DNA of 64,000 nucleotides from CAZYBU01 sp964645775 (GCA_964645775.1 CAZYBU010000004.1:62001-126000); one strand, 5' to 3'. Shown: positions 8,848 through 17,734, counted from the stretch's first letter. Notes: generated by a model from the sequence alone, not told the origin. Program-made: numbers and translations.

Positions 8848-9918
8848 TTATTCTGTTACTGCTTCAATCGTTGTTTCAGGGGGGATGGTATCCACTACGA
8901 CCTTAAGAATGGTAACATTGGAAATATTACCCACATTGTCTACAGCCTGGGCCTCGATAACATGCTCACCGTTCGTGGTAAAGGAGATAGGGCTTGTGTA
9001 AGGTACGAACTTTCCTTTACCATCGATACGATAGTGAATCGCATGTACGCCTGAACCCTGGTCTTCAGCGGAAAGGGTGTATTTAACGTCTGTCTTTGCG
9101 ACAGGAGTTAAATCAGATTCCTTCAGCTCTTTATCCGGGGTGATCGTAACAGTGGGAGCCGTATTATCAGCCGTGAGTTTAAGCGATGTCACCTTGGCGG
9201 TTGTTTCAGTATTATCCTTGTCAACCGTGGTGATAGCGAATTCGTTGTTCCTGTTGGCCACATTATCAACAGCCTGAACGGTAAGTTCCACGCTGTCCTC
9301 TGTTTTAATGCTGAAAGGGGAAGCGTAAACTTTGGTGTCTTCTCCACTGACAGTATATCCGATCCTGTAGACACCAGAAAGTTTGTCTTCGGCCATGATC
9401 GAAAACTTGTTTGAATTGGTGAAGTATACTACGTCACCGGTTTTGAAAAGTGGGTGAGTGCTATCAAGAGTTACTTCAGGTCCTGTTGCGTCAATAATGA
9501 CCGTGAAGGTTTTCTCAATCTCAGTATTATCATTAAGGTCAACCCCATAATAGGTAATGGTGTGTTTGCCCTCTTCCTCGACACTGAAAGGTTTTTCGTA
9601 TTTCTGCGCTTCACCACCATCCATCTTGTAAAAAATTTCACCCATGGATATATTATCAATGGATTTTAGCTGAAATTTTACCTTTGTGTTTGCGTAGATG
9701 GAATCGACAGAGGTATATACCTTACCGGCTTTGCTCTCTTTCGTTTCCAATTCTGTCTTTTCAGTCATAGCACTTTCATCTGTGTCTGACTTCTCGTCTC
9801 TGGCTTCATCGACAACTCTGTCTTCAGTATTGACTGGCTCATCCTGAGAAAAGGCCTGGACCGAAAAGAAGATCCCGACCAGGAGACAGAATGAAAAAAT
9901 TTGAATTCTCCTGTGCAT
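8848..9918 (-). CDS. Secreted OmpL47-type Ig-like repeat protein
   Basis: A 356-residue exported protein. Residues 1-24 form a signal peptide (IFSFCLLVGIFFSVQAFSQ), followed by an acidic Glu/Asp/Thr-rich linker to about residue 65. The rest consists of three repeats of about 90-100 residues, each with the pattern Y-x-hydrophobic-D-G ... Y-x-x-P-F/I-S ... G-x-H-x-I ... A-x-D-N-V-x-N, then a VDxTxP junction. That is the pattern of the OmpL47-type beta-sandwich domain found in spirochaete surface proteins. The ATG has a strong GGAGGT site. It is a single-gene unit with its own promoter and terminator. Function (adhesin, structural or glycan binding) cannot be told from sequence. Confidence 0.8.
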   Translation of the reverse strand: MHRRIQIFSFCLLVGIFFSVQAFSQDEPVNTEDRVVDEARDEKSDTDESAMTEKTELETKESKAGKVYTSVDSIYANTKVKFQLKSIDNISMGEIFYKMDGGEAQKYEKPFSVEEEGKHTITYYGVDLNDNTEIEKTFTVIIDATGPEVTLDSTHPLFKTGDVVYFTNSNKFSIMAEDKLSGVYRIGYTVSGEDTKVYASPFSIKTEDSVELTVQAVDNVANRNNEFAITTVDKDNTETTAKVTSLKLTADNTAPTVTITPDKELKESDLTPVAKTDVKYTLSAEDQGSGVHAIHYRIDGKGKFVPYTSPISFTTNGEHVIEAQAVDNVGNISNVTILKVVVDTIPPETTIEAVTE

Positions 9919-9936
9919 AAATTACCTCCAAACCTG

Positions 9937-9953
9937 TTGGAATATTATTCCAA
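9937..9953. promoter_or_regulatory. Palindrome in the leader of the OmpL47-like gene
   Basis: TTGGAATATTATTCCAA, 8-bp arms around one base, lies between the predicted transcription start and the ATG at 9918. It could be an operator or an mRNA stem; no regulator is identified. Confidence 0.4.
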
Positions 9954-9970
9954 TATCTCTGAGATTGAAA

Positions 9971-9998
9971 ATTATGGATGTATATACAGTTATGTCAA
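9971..9998 (-). promoter_or_regulatory. Sigma70-type promoter of the OmpL47-like gene
   Basis: Minus-strand TTGACA (9998-9993), a perfect -35, then 16 nt, then CATAAT (9976-9971), five of six matches to the -10 consensus. The leader to the ATG at 9918 would be about 46 nt. Confidence 0.6.
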
Positions 9999-10051
9999 AT
10001 CATTTACCCCTACTTATGATGAAAATATTATAAAACAGAGTCTTTTAGCTT

Positions 10052-11686
10052 TTATTGATTGCTTAATGAATTCACCTGTTTTCTGTAATAATTGTTGCCT
10101 GGTTCACGTTTCAGCGCTTCCCTGTACCATCTAAGGGCTTCACCCCGGTTATCAAGTTTATACTGATAGATGTATGCAAGTCTTCCCGCAGGAAAACTGT
10201 AATCACTATGATACATGGCGGCCCTTTTCAGGTAAAGAATTGCCTGACTGTACTCCCCCTTATTCTGGTATGCAATACCAATATTAACATTACTGTATTT
10301 ATGTTTTGGATTATACTGCAGTGATTTGTTGTAATACTTGATAGCGGAGTCGTATTCACCCCGTTTTAGATGGATATAGGCTATCTCTCCCCAGCCGGGG
10401 GCGTAGTCCGGTTTGATACGAACGGTCTTCCAGAAATAAATGAGAGCCTTGTCGTATTCTTCGAGGTGTCTATATCCGATACCCAGGTTATTGAGTCCTT
10501 TCAGGTAATTTGGATACTTCTCAACGATCGTCTTGTACATCTCCAGGGCTTCCTGGTATTTCTTCTGCCTGGAATATACAACTCCGATATTCATGTAAGC
10601 TGTCCTGTATTCCGGATCTACCTCGATGGCTTTGCGGAAATATTTCTCCGCAAGGTCATATTTTTTCTGATTCAGGTAAATAATACCCAGATTGTTATTG
10701 GCATCTGCCATGAACGAATTCAGGTGAAGAGCTTTTCGTAAATATTTTTCTTCAAGGGTGTCATTATATCCGAATATCCGGCTCATGAGAAACCAGGCCT
10801 CGGCATTGTTCTGATTGATGTCTATAGCCTTGCGGGTGTAGGTTTCACATTTTTTCCATTTGTCTTTTACCCTGTTCTGGTCTACATTCTGGTAATACTT
10901 CGCCAGAGCAAGAACCGCTTCATCCAGACGGGGACTTATCTTCAGGGCAATACGGCTGTTTTCCGATGATTCTTCAAGGAGTTCAGGGTCAATAATGTTC
11001 TTATAATTTTTTTGCTGCCAGTAAAGACCGGCATAGGACTTGGCCAGACCCGCGTAAGCCAGGCTGTACTTATCATCAATTGTTATGGCTTTCTTGAACA
11101 TGGAGATAGCTTCGGTATATCTGGTCTGGAAATAAAAAGTCTGGGCCCGGGAGTAGAACTCATAGGCTGAGACGTTCTTTGTAAAGTTTTGGGTTACACG
11201 ATTTTTTACTTCCCGGGTAAGTTCAATATTACTTTCATTAATGATTTTGAGCGCGATCTCATCTTCTAAAGAAAATATGTTATCAATGATACCGGTCGTC
11301 TGAACGTGGCGGAGTACCCTGTGGCTTTCGACATCAACGATCTTGGCAGAAATTCGAACATTCTTTCCATATATCTGGAAATTGCCAACGACCAGAAGAT
11401 CAGCATTCATGGCCTTACCGGCCTGTTTAGCCGAGTTTTCATCGATAAGGCCGGACTGGCCCAGCTGAATCTCTTTCATTACCTTATCGATATTGGTCCG
11501 GTCAATAACAATATACTCCTGAACATTTCGGAGCTTCTGGGAGATAGATTCAGCGATACCGATCTCAAGCCATACGAAGTCGCTGTTATTGCTCAGGTTC
11601 CTGAAAGCCGTTACCCCAATGACCTTCTCTGCGTGAAGAGGAAGAGCAAAAAGTGACAGGAGGAACAGAACCAGAAAAGTTCGCAT
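10052..11686 (-). CDS. Exported CsgG/FlgO-like and TPR repeat protein
   Basis: A 544-residue exported protein. The start at 11686 is chosen because it gives a clean signal peptide (MRTFLVLFLLSLFALPLHAEK) with GAGAGG upstream; the frame extends 19 codons further without a better site. Residues about 20-150 resemble the CsgG/FlgO-type fold: VIGVTAFRNLS, IAESISQKL, YIVIDRTNIDKVMKEI, ADLLVVGNFQ. From about residue 170 to the end there are roughly ten tetratricopeptide repeats (for example AYAGLAKSYAGLYW, ADANNNLGIIYLNQKKYDLA, YLKGLNNLGIGYRHLEEYDKA). Such proteins are usually periplasmic scaffolds; the partner is unknown. Confidence 0.75.
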   Translation of the reverse strand: MRTFLVLFLLSLFALPLHAEKVIGVTAFRNLSNNSDFVWLEIGIAESISQKLRNVQEYIVIDRTNIDKVMKEIQLGQSGLIDENSAKQAGKAMNADLLVVGNFQIYGKNVRISAKIVDVESHRVLRHVQTTGIIDNIFSLEDEIALKIINESNIELTREVKNRVTQNFTKNVSAYEFYSRAQTFYFQTRYTEAISMFKKAITIDDKYSLAYAGLAKSYAGLYWQQKNYKNIIDPELLEESSENSRIALKISPRLDEAVLALAKYYQNVDQNRVKDKWKKCETYTRKAIDINQNNAEAWFLMSRIFGYNDTLEEKYLRKALHLNSFMADANNNLGIIYLNQKKYDLAEKYFRKAIEVDPEYRTAYMNIGVVYSRQKKYQEALEMYKTIVEKYPNYLKGLNNLGIGYRHLEEYDKALIYFWKTVRIKPDYAPGWGEIAYIHLKRGEYDSAIKYYNKSLQYNPKHKYSNVNIGIAYQNKGEYSQAILYLKRAAMYHSDYSFPAGRLAYIYQYKLDNRGEALRWYREALKREPGNNYYRKQVNSLSNQ

Positions 11687-11884
11687 CGGTTTACCTCTCA
11701 GAGATATTGTAGTGTATAAAACGTGGAAATTAGGCAAAGGCAAGTCCTTTTTTTGATTGATGGAAAGAGGATGAAGGAACTATTCGGACTTGTGCCTGGA
11801 GGTATATGTGGTTGAATTTTTTTCTGCCTGTATTAGATTGATTCATCAGGTACGTATTTAGAATATCCGGTAAGGAGGATTGGG

Positions 11885-12214
11885 ATGAGTGTTCTGATTA
11901 AAGACATTCAGAGGAATAACAAGGAGATTATCCGTATAGAAGTTTCCGAATTCAAGGGACGGGAGCTTATCAATATTCGGATATGGTATCAGTCGATAGA
12001 CGAAAACGGTCAGATAACCTATAAACCCACACAGAAGGGTGTGGCTCTGAATATTAAGGAATTTCAGGAACTGAAGGACGGAATTGTGCGACTTGAACAA
12101 TATATCATGGATAGATCTGATGGAGCTGTACCCGAGCAACCTGTCGATATTGTCAGTGAAGAGACCATTGAAGAACCGGATGATGAAGAAGAAAAAAAAG
12201 AGACGGAAGAATAA
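11885..12214 (+). CDS. PC4/YdbC-like ssDNA-binding transcriptional coactivator family protein
   Basis: A 109-residue protein. Residues 1-75 match the compact PC4 fold: IRIEVSEFKGRELINIRIWY, then PTQKGVALNIKEFQELKDGI. PC4-type proteins bind single-stranded nucleic acids as dimers. The tail (residues 80-109) is strongly acidic with runs of Glu and Asp. The start has a strong AAGGAGG ribosome site. It stands alone on the plus strand and its stop abuts the stop of the convergent FliG-like gene. Its role is inferred from the fold only. Confidence 0.8.
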   Translation: MSVLIKDIQRNNKEIIRIEVSEFKGRELINIRIWYQSIDENGQITYKPTQKGVALNIKEFQELKDGIVRLEQYIMDRSDGAVPEQPVDIVSEETIEEPDDEEEKKETEE

Positions 12215-13633
12215 TCAGGTAAGCGTGATAACCCCCTGGCGATTGAGTTCAAGAATGAACCCGGTCACTTTCTGGCGGGCTTTTTCTATCTGCATTTCGT
12301 CCTGAAGTATGTCCGGGTTTACCCTGCCGGAAACCGCGTCCTCGACAAGGCTCCCGGCTCCGGCTGGAAGGGAGGATGATATAGACTGTACAAGCGCTTT
12401 TGAGCAACCCTTCAGTGCCGTGGACAGAAGAAACCATCCTGCTTCATCAAGCAGATGATGAAATCCCTCCCTGTCTTCAATGGATCGCATAAGGACTTCG
12501 AAGTTTTTCAGGTACCCCCTGAATCTTCTGACGTCCAGCTCCCGATAGTTTAGAAGAAATCGGGCCTGAGCCTCCATCCCCGAGATCAGCATCTCCGGCC
12601 TTTCAAGATACACGGAAATATCTTCCATTCGGTTATCAGAGATATAGGGCAGGAGTCTCTTTTCTATGTCTTTGGAACTCCGAATAATGGAAGCAAGGTC
12701 TTTCTCTCCTGTGCGAGCAAGGCTCTGGTTAATCAGGTTCTTTTCAATACATTCATCCAGCCACTGATCAAAGGGTTTACGAAGTAGAAGTCGAATAGAC
12801 CGCAACAGTACGATTATTCTGGATACATCCTGCCATTCATGAAATTCATTAAAAGGACCGCCTTTTCTTAGCATGGATGAGAGAGCCTCTTCCACTGAGT
12901 AGACGCCCTGCTGCACGTCCCGCTTATTTATGCCTTCTCTTCTGTATCGTTTTCGAAGGGAAGTGAGATCGTTCTGCCGGTTGCGCGACAGCATGCCTCG
13001 AATGTCCAGGGCTCGTCCTGGAAAGGCATATATCAGGAGCAGAACCTGATAGAGAGAAATCGAGGATGAGGAAAGAAGATTGCGCAACAGTCCGTGCAGG
13101 GAAGGACGGCCAAGGTCTTCCATGAGAACTGGAAGGGAGGGCCTGAGTATACCTGGATTCAGATAGAACTCCTCGACCTGACGTTCAATCTCCTCTCCAG
13201 GCTTGAAATGCATGAATCTCTTGAAGAACAATTCAGGCAGGACAAGGGTGACCTGTCTCTCAACCTTCCCAGGAAAAAGAATATCCAGCTCGTATCCTTC
13301 CCCAGGTATCTTTTCTGCAATATCGTACCGTGGATGGATGGTTCGATTGAATAACACGGGTCCGCAAAGTATAATTCCGGGGAGAGAGTTTTCAATCATT
13401 TCACCGAGCTTATCTTCAGGGACCGGTTTCTCACTGTCCTGTTCCAGGTATATACTGCATTTTCTACTGAGCGTGATGGAAAATCCCGGTGTCTGCCGGG
13501 ATACCCATCGCTTTCTGACAGGACCCACGGCATGAAATGGAAACGTGCGATCTCCTTCCAGGTTTAAAAGAGATAGTTTCAGGAGATGAGAAGAAAGATT
13601 AATCATGGAGAGGGTGGGCGGGCCTGTCTTCAT
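12215..13633 (-). CDS. Divergent FliG-like (flagellar switch-like) protein
   Basis: A 472-residue cytoplasmic protein with no signal peptide. I do not recognise the N-terminal half. Residues about 378-470 follow the FliG C-terminal pattern: F-x-x-L-x-x-I-x-D-R-E-G-F-H-H-L-L-D-E, then LLSTALKGCSKALVQSI (compare the family A-L-K-G-A-S), then EKARQKVTGFILELNRQGVI (compare E-A-Q-x-x-I-x-x-x-x-R-x-L-E-E-x-G-x-I). Residues about 180-225 weakly recall the FliG middle domain. It lacks the charged torque helix of true FliG, so it is probably a paralogue with another role. It overlaps the GGDEF gene by 35 nt; ATG at 13606 is an alternative start with a shorter overlap, and neither has a clear ribosome site. 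Confidence 0.55.
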   Translation of the reverse strand: MKTGPPTLSMINLSSHLLKLSLLNLEGDRTFPFHAVGPVRKRWVSRQTPGFSITLSRKCSIYLEQDSEKPVPEDKLGEMIENSLPGIILCGPVLFNRTIHPRYDIAEKIPGEGYELDILFPGKVERQVTLVLPELFFKRFMHFKPGEEIERQVEEFYLNPGILRPSLPVLMEDLGRPSLHGLLRNLLSSSSISLYQVLLLIYAFPGRALDIRGMLSRNRQNDLTSLRKRYRREGINKRDVQQGVYSVEEALSSMLRKGGPFNEFHEWQDVSRIIVLLRSIRLLLRKPFDQWLDECIEKNLINQSLARTGEKDLASIIRSSKDIEKRLLPYISDNRMEDISVYLERPEMLISGMEAQARFLLNYRELDVRRFRGYLKNFEVLMRSIEDREGFHHLLDEAGWFLLSTALKGCSKALVQSISSSLPAGAGSLVEDAVSGRVNPDILQDEMQIEKARQKVTGFILELNRQGVITLT

Positions 13634-15749
13634 TTAAACCGGAAAAGTATTTACCGGAGAAGAACTGGATATCAAGATCAATGAGGACCTGATATTCTTC
13701 TTCAGATTCAATATTTTTTGCTCCTGCGGGGATGGCAAGCTGGTCCAGGAAAAGCTTCATTGAACTGAGAAGTTTGATCCGTTCCTTGAAGAGGTGTATA
13801 TTGCGAATCATCTCTTCGGAGAAGATACATATCTCTATATCATGGTTCGCTGCGAATAAGAGAATCGAACTGTTAATATAACAGTTGTCGATGCCGATTC
13901 TCTGAGCCTTCCCCTTAATGGTTCTGCTGAAGGTTTCCAAATCGGATGCGTTAAGAAGGCATATTACCCGCTCCGGGTTCAGGTGCCTGTATAGTGTTTC
14001 TAGATAAACAGGGGTCTGCTCTGAGCAGGGAATCGGGATCAATATATCATTATTTGTAGAGAAGCCATCCAGTTCAGGTATCATGGCAACGATCTCAAGA
14101 AACCGTTCATGCTGGCAGGTGGCTGTGTGAAGAAGCATATTCAACAGATCGGGGTTATGGTCATGGTAAGAGAACCGGATAAAGGTATAGGGACCGGGTT
14201 TCCCCTCCCTGTCGGCAAGATGCTGAATACGTAAGTTATTCTTTAGAATCTTCCGGTTTTGGTTGTCCCGAAGATTCACAAGCAAATCCATATATGATTT
14301 CCCGTGATCCGTCAGGGGTATTTTGCTCTGACGAATGGTTTGGAGTGACCTGTACTGATGACGAGGATTCTCCATGTCCAGTTCAAAGACTCCGCTTGCG
14401 AATTTAATATCCATGTAATGGGACCCGATCTGCTGAATAATTTCATTTACGATCTCCTGACAGATCTCCTGGAAACGACTGATATTTATGGAGAAATCGA
14501 CCACACTGGGAAAAAGAACGATGAATTCATATTCAAAAAAATCGGATATTCCAATATAAGTATCTGAGGGAAATGTCATCTGGCAGCTGCGGGCAAGGAT
14601 ACGGTTCAGGTTTTCGATACTGTAACGGTAGTTATCATAGCCGGTCTGTTCTTCTCGGTCGAATATGGAGAGTGCCTCAACAATCAAGACACCGATGCTG
14701 CGAACCTGGAAATCGAGAGAAAAAATCTGGTCAAGAACAACAGGGAGGAAAGGTCTTCCTGTAACCGCTTCCCTCCTGGCGTCATCCGTAAATATCCCGG
14801 ATGAAGGTTTCAGGTATTCCCAGAATCGATCCTTTCGAAGCATCATTGAGTTGAAGATGTATATCCTGTTTCTGCCGTCCTCTTTTGCGTGATAGAGGGC
14901 CTGGTCTGCCCTTGACAGCAGCTCAGAAACATTGCCGGCCATGAGAGGATAGGTGGCAATACCGGCGCTGAAGGATACGGTGAAGGTCCTCGACTCATGT
15001 TCAAAGGCCAGGGATGAGAAATAATAAAGGAGCACGCGTATTTTTTCACGAGACTGGTCTGCGTCCATACCTGTTAGAAGGACAACAAACTCTTCTCCTC
15101 CGAATCGGGCAGGGAAGAATGAAGGGGATGTAATTTCTTTTAATATTTCCGCCAGTTTCATCAGAACCCTGTCACCGGTCTGGTGGCCGAAGGTATCGTT
15201 TACATACTTGAAATGATCGATGTCGAGAATAACAAGGCTAATGGTCATATCCGGTCGGTTAATGATAAGTTGTCTGAATTTATGTATGAATTCTTTACGG
15301 TTGTAGAGACGGGTAAGTTCGTCCGTTATGGTTAAAAGGTAGAATTCCTGGTATTTGCTGATACTGGTCGTTACGGATGCACGGAATTCATCCATTTCAT
15401 CAGGATAATTAAGATAGATATCAGCGCCTTCTTCATAAGCCTTTAATTTGGGAACGTTCCCATTTTGTGGAGATAGAATGATAAAAGGGATCAGTTTTGT
15501 CTTTATACTGTGGCGTATCGTTTTCAGGAGTTTAATGCTGTCAAAGCCTTCAGGATTGTCGTAGGTAATGATCAGTGTGGGAAGGTTGTAGGTTATGGAA
15601 CTCAGCGCGTCGTAGATGTTATCAATTACCTGAATCTGAAGAGTATCATCCAGGTGGCGTATAACATGTTTTGAAACGTCCGGTTTATCACAGACAAGAA
15701 GGATTCTGGAACCGGAAGACTCAGGAGACATAATTTGCCGCAGCTTCAT
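13599..15749 (-). CDS. REC*-GGDEF-GGDEF*-EAL* cyclic-di-GMP signalling protein
   Basis: A 716-residue protein. Residues 14-130 form a receiver-like fold, but the phospho-acceptor position is Tyr63 with Asp64 shifted by one (LIITYDNPEGFD), so it may not be phosphorylated. Residues 138-310 are an intact diguanylate cyclase: LDIDHFKYVND and the active site GGEEF at 217-221; the product-inhibition motif RxxD is absent. Residues about 335-480 look like a second, degenerate GGDEF with FEYEF in the active-site place. Residues about 500-705 look like a degenerate EAL domain: no EAL triad, but the terminal AGAKNIESEEEYQVLIDLD and QFFSGKYFS follow the A-E-G-V-E-T ... G-Y-x-F-S pattern. It probably makes c-di-GMP and senses it or GTP through dead domains. 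It overlaps pyrF by 29 nt; ATG at 15731 is an alternative start. Confidence 0.8.
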   Translation of the reverse strand: MKLRQIMSPESSGSRILLVCDKPDVSKHVIRHLDDTLQIQVIDNIYDALSSITYNLPTLIITYDNPEGFDSIKLLKTIRHSIKTKLIPFIILSPQNGNVPKLKAYEEGADIYLNYPDEMDEFRASVTTSISKYQEFYLLTITDELTRLYNRKEFIHKFRQLIINRPDMTISLVILDIDHFKYVNDTFGHQTGDRVLMKLAEILKEITSPSFFPARFGGEEFVVLLTGMDADQSREKIRVLLYYFSSLAFEHESRTFTVSFSAGIATYPLMAGNVSELLSRADQALYHAKEDGRNRIYIFNSMMLRKDRFWEYLKPSSGIFTDDARREAVTGRPFLPVVLDQIFSLDFQVRSIGVLIVEALSIFDREEQTGYDNYRYSIENLNRILARSCQMTFPSDTYIGISDFFEYEFIVLFPSVVDFSINISRFQEICQEIVNEIIQQIGSHYMDIKFASGVFELDMENPRHQYRSLQTIRQSKIPLTDHGKSYMDLLVNLRDNQNRKILKNNLRIQHLADREGKPGPYTFIRFSYHDHNPDLLNMLLHTATCQHERFLEIVAMIPELDGFSTNNDILIPIPCSEQTPVYLETLYRHLNPERVICLLNASDLETFSRTIKGKAQRIGIDNCYINSSILLFAANHDIEICIFSEEMIRNIHLFKERIKLLSSMKLFLDQLAIPAGAKNIESEEEYQVLIDLDIQFFSGKYFSGLNEDRPAHPLHD

Positions 15750-16563
15750 TTAATTCAGCAAGAGCGGTCACAGCCGCTTCTGCGTAATGCATCCCTGTAT
15801 GTTCACGATAAGCGTAATTTATTCCGCTGGATGAGTTTATTCTGTGACAGGAGGTAGTTCCATGATCGGCTAAAATTCCAAGGACAGTGGTAAGGTCTCC
15901 ACCCTGAGACCCGACACCCGGTATCAGAAGGGGTATGGTCAGGGAAGCGTCACTGAAACAATCAAGAATATCTGAAAGCTCTGAAGGGGCCGTTGCTCCA
16001 ACAACGGATCCCAGACCGGGCCGATACCATGTTACAATCCGTTCCGCTATTCTCAGATATAAGGGTTTACCCTCTGAATCAATGTTCTGGACTTCGGCAG
16101 CTCCGGGATTCGAGGTCCTTGTAAGAAGGTAGTATCCCCTTTCAGGAAATATTTCCATGTACGGTTCGATGGAATCGAATCCCATATAGGGAGAAAGAGT
16201 GACGGCATCGGAGTTAAAGAAATCGAAGGACTCCATGGCATAAGCCCGGGCTGTCTTGCCAATATCACCCCGCTTAACATCAAGGATAACGGGAATCTTT
16301 TCCGAGCGATACAGTTCACAGAGCCTGCGCAGGGTCTCTATTCCTTCCAGGCCATACTGGGCATAAAAGGCATAGTTTGGTTTTACCGCTCCTGGGAAAT
16401 GGCCACGTTTACGTATCTTTGAGAGTATATTCTCATAGAACCTGAAGATACGATCTCCGGTGGACCCTTCTTCCGGTATGAGTTCCAGGAGAGGGTCCAT
16501 TCCCATGCATATTATACTTCCCGTTCGGCGGGTGGCCTCACTCAGATATTCAGGATAATTCAT
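15721..16563 (-). CDS. pyrF: Orotidine 5'-phosphate decarboxylase (type 2)
   Basis: Last step of UMP synthesis, OMP to UMP plus CO2. The 280-residue length and motifs match the longer bacterial type 2 form: SIICMGMDPLLELIPEE near the N-terminus, KPNYAFYAQYG, and the catalytic Lys/Asp motif PVILDVKRGDIGKTA with the next lysine-free stretch SPYMGFDSIEPY. The C-terminal phosphate-binding region includes PLLIPGVGSQGGD. The start overlaps the macro-domain gene by 14 nt and the end overlaps the GGDEF gene. Confidence 0.95.
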   Translation of the reverse strand: MNYPEYLSEATRRTGSIICMGMDPLLELIPEEGSTGDRIFRFYENILSKIRKRGHFPGAVKPNYAFYAQYGLEGIETLRRLCELYRSEKIPVILDVKRGDIGKTARAYAMESFDFFNSDAVTLSPYMGFDSIEPYMEIFPERGYYLLTRTSNPGAAEVQNIDSEGKPLYLRIAERIVTWYRPGLGSVVGATAPSELSDILDCFSDASLTIPLLIPGVGSQGGDLTTVLGILADHGTTSCHRINSSSGINYAYREHTGMHYAEAAVTALAELNEAAANYVS

Positions 16564-16927
16564 ATTTATTCCTTAGCTGTTTCAGTACATTTTGATAGAT
16601 ATCATGGTTCTGGTTTTCAAAAAGGAGAAAACGGACTTTTTTGTTTTTGCCGTTTTTGCCTCCCCGGCAGACGGGTCCGGGAGTGTGGATGACAAAGTTC
16701 GCTTTCAGGTCGAAACCTGGTGTTATCCTGGCTTCTCCTGCCTGGCATCCTCCCAGTTTGGAGGTAGCATTTAGTAGCTCCGGACAGGCGGCCCTGTGGA
16801 TGGCGTCATCCACCCCGCTCCCTCCAGGAAGTGAAGGAATGACGGCATTGACAATGCCGTCGGTCACCTCACGTGTGATGTCTCCTTTTGCGATCTCAAT
16901 CTGGTTGAATATCATTTCCCAATTCAT
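16550..16927 (-). CDS. Truncated macro-domain protein, probably inactive
   Basis: Macro domains bind or hydrolyse ADP-ribose derivatives. Residues 9-95 match the first half of the fold (IEIAKGDITREVTDGIVNAV, GGSGVDDAIHRAACPELL, GEARITPGFDLKANFVIHTPGPV, RGGKNG). Two things are odd. The protein is only 125 residues, and after RGGKNG it runs into unrelated sequence, so the second half with the phosphate-binding STGxYGYP loop is missing. Also the usual N-A-A-N motif reads N-A-V-I, losing the second Asn that is important in hydrolysing macro domains. Other frames after the break contain stops, so a single recent frameshift does not restore the domain. It may be a decaying gene kept as an upstream partner of pyrF. 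Confidence 0.75.
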   Translation of the reverse strand: MNWEMIFNQIEIAKGDITREVTDGIVNAVIPSLPGGSGVDDAIHRAACPELLNATSKLGGCQAGEARITPGFDLKANFVIHTPGPVCRGGKNGKNKKVRFLLFENQNHDIYQNVLKQLRNKYELS

Positions 16928-16945
16928 AACAAAACACCTGTTATG

Positions 16946-17734
16946 CTAAAATGAAACGTAAGCGTCGTTGATCCGGGTTTCGGTTACCGGCAAATCCCAG
17001 GGGCCATGAGAGATCTGTACCCGCGCAATAAAGGCAGGCAATCCTTTCTCTTCTCTTTGACCCGAAGTGAAATCAATTGCGCTTTTGGTATGATCGAGGT
17101 CCATTCCGTGGATGAGTCTGTAACAGAGTTGATAGGAGAAGGGAAGGGACACCTTGTAGAGTGATGCTGTTTTGCTTCCCAGGGCCAGGACCGTGGATGA
17201 TGCAACCGATGCCAGATGAGTAAAGGGTGTCCAGCTGTTCCAGGAATGGGGATAGTTGCCTATAATGGCTTCCGGTAGAGTGGGAAATGCCATGCCGGCG
17301 ATCATGTCATAATCTGCCAAAAGTAGATGCGTGGGGAAAGAAAGAGAGTGGAAACGTTTCAGGTGATCCTTGCGAAGATTTGTAAATGAATTCTTATCGA
17401 CGTCTCTGAGTTTTAAGTCCATAATCCAGGCACCTTCAATAACTTCGCCGTCATGGTACCGAATTGTGAAGATGAATCCAACGAGACCTGGATGGTTAGG
17501 TTCCTGATCGAGTTTGAGAGATTCCCATTTTATTAGTATCTCCCGATCCAGGGAGTGGATGGTAGAATCATGAAAAAGAGAGGTTAGACCTTCCATGAGG
17601 CCATCGAGATAAATACCTGTGTCCCAACCTTCCCGGAAGGAGTCGGCAGTCAAATCAGATATCATGCTTTCCATGCGCTGCATGACGCTCTTCACATTTT
17701 CGACTTTCATAGAGGGTTTCTGAATATATTTCAT
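16946..17734 (-). CDS. Hypothetical protein, unrecognised family
   Basis: A 262-residue soluble protein from the ATG at 17734 (AAGGTT upstream); the frame can start two codons earlier at a TTG. No signal peptide or membrane segment. Visible features are a mixed beta region with GFIFTIRYHDGEVIEGAW and MDLKLRD (about residues 85-112), a central FPTHLLLADYDMIAGMAF, and a C-terminal half with ASSTVLALGSKTASLYKV. I recognise no family. It may be co-transcribed with the macro-domain gene 18 nt downstream. Confidence 0.6.
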   Translation of the reverse strand: MKYIQKPSMKVENVKSVMQRMESMISDLTADSFREGWDTGIYLDGLMEGLTSLFHDSTIHSLDREILIKWESLKLDQEPNHPGLVGFIFTIRYHDGEVIEGAWIMDLKLRDVDKNSFTNLRKDHLKRFHSLSFPTHLLLADYDMIAGMAFPTLPEAIIGNYPHSWNSWTPFTHLASVASSTVLALGSKTASLYKVSLPFSYQLCYRLIHGMDLDHTKSAIDFTSGQREEKGLPAFIARVQISHGPWDLPVTETRINDAYVSF

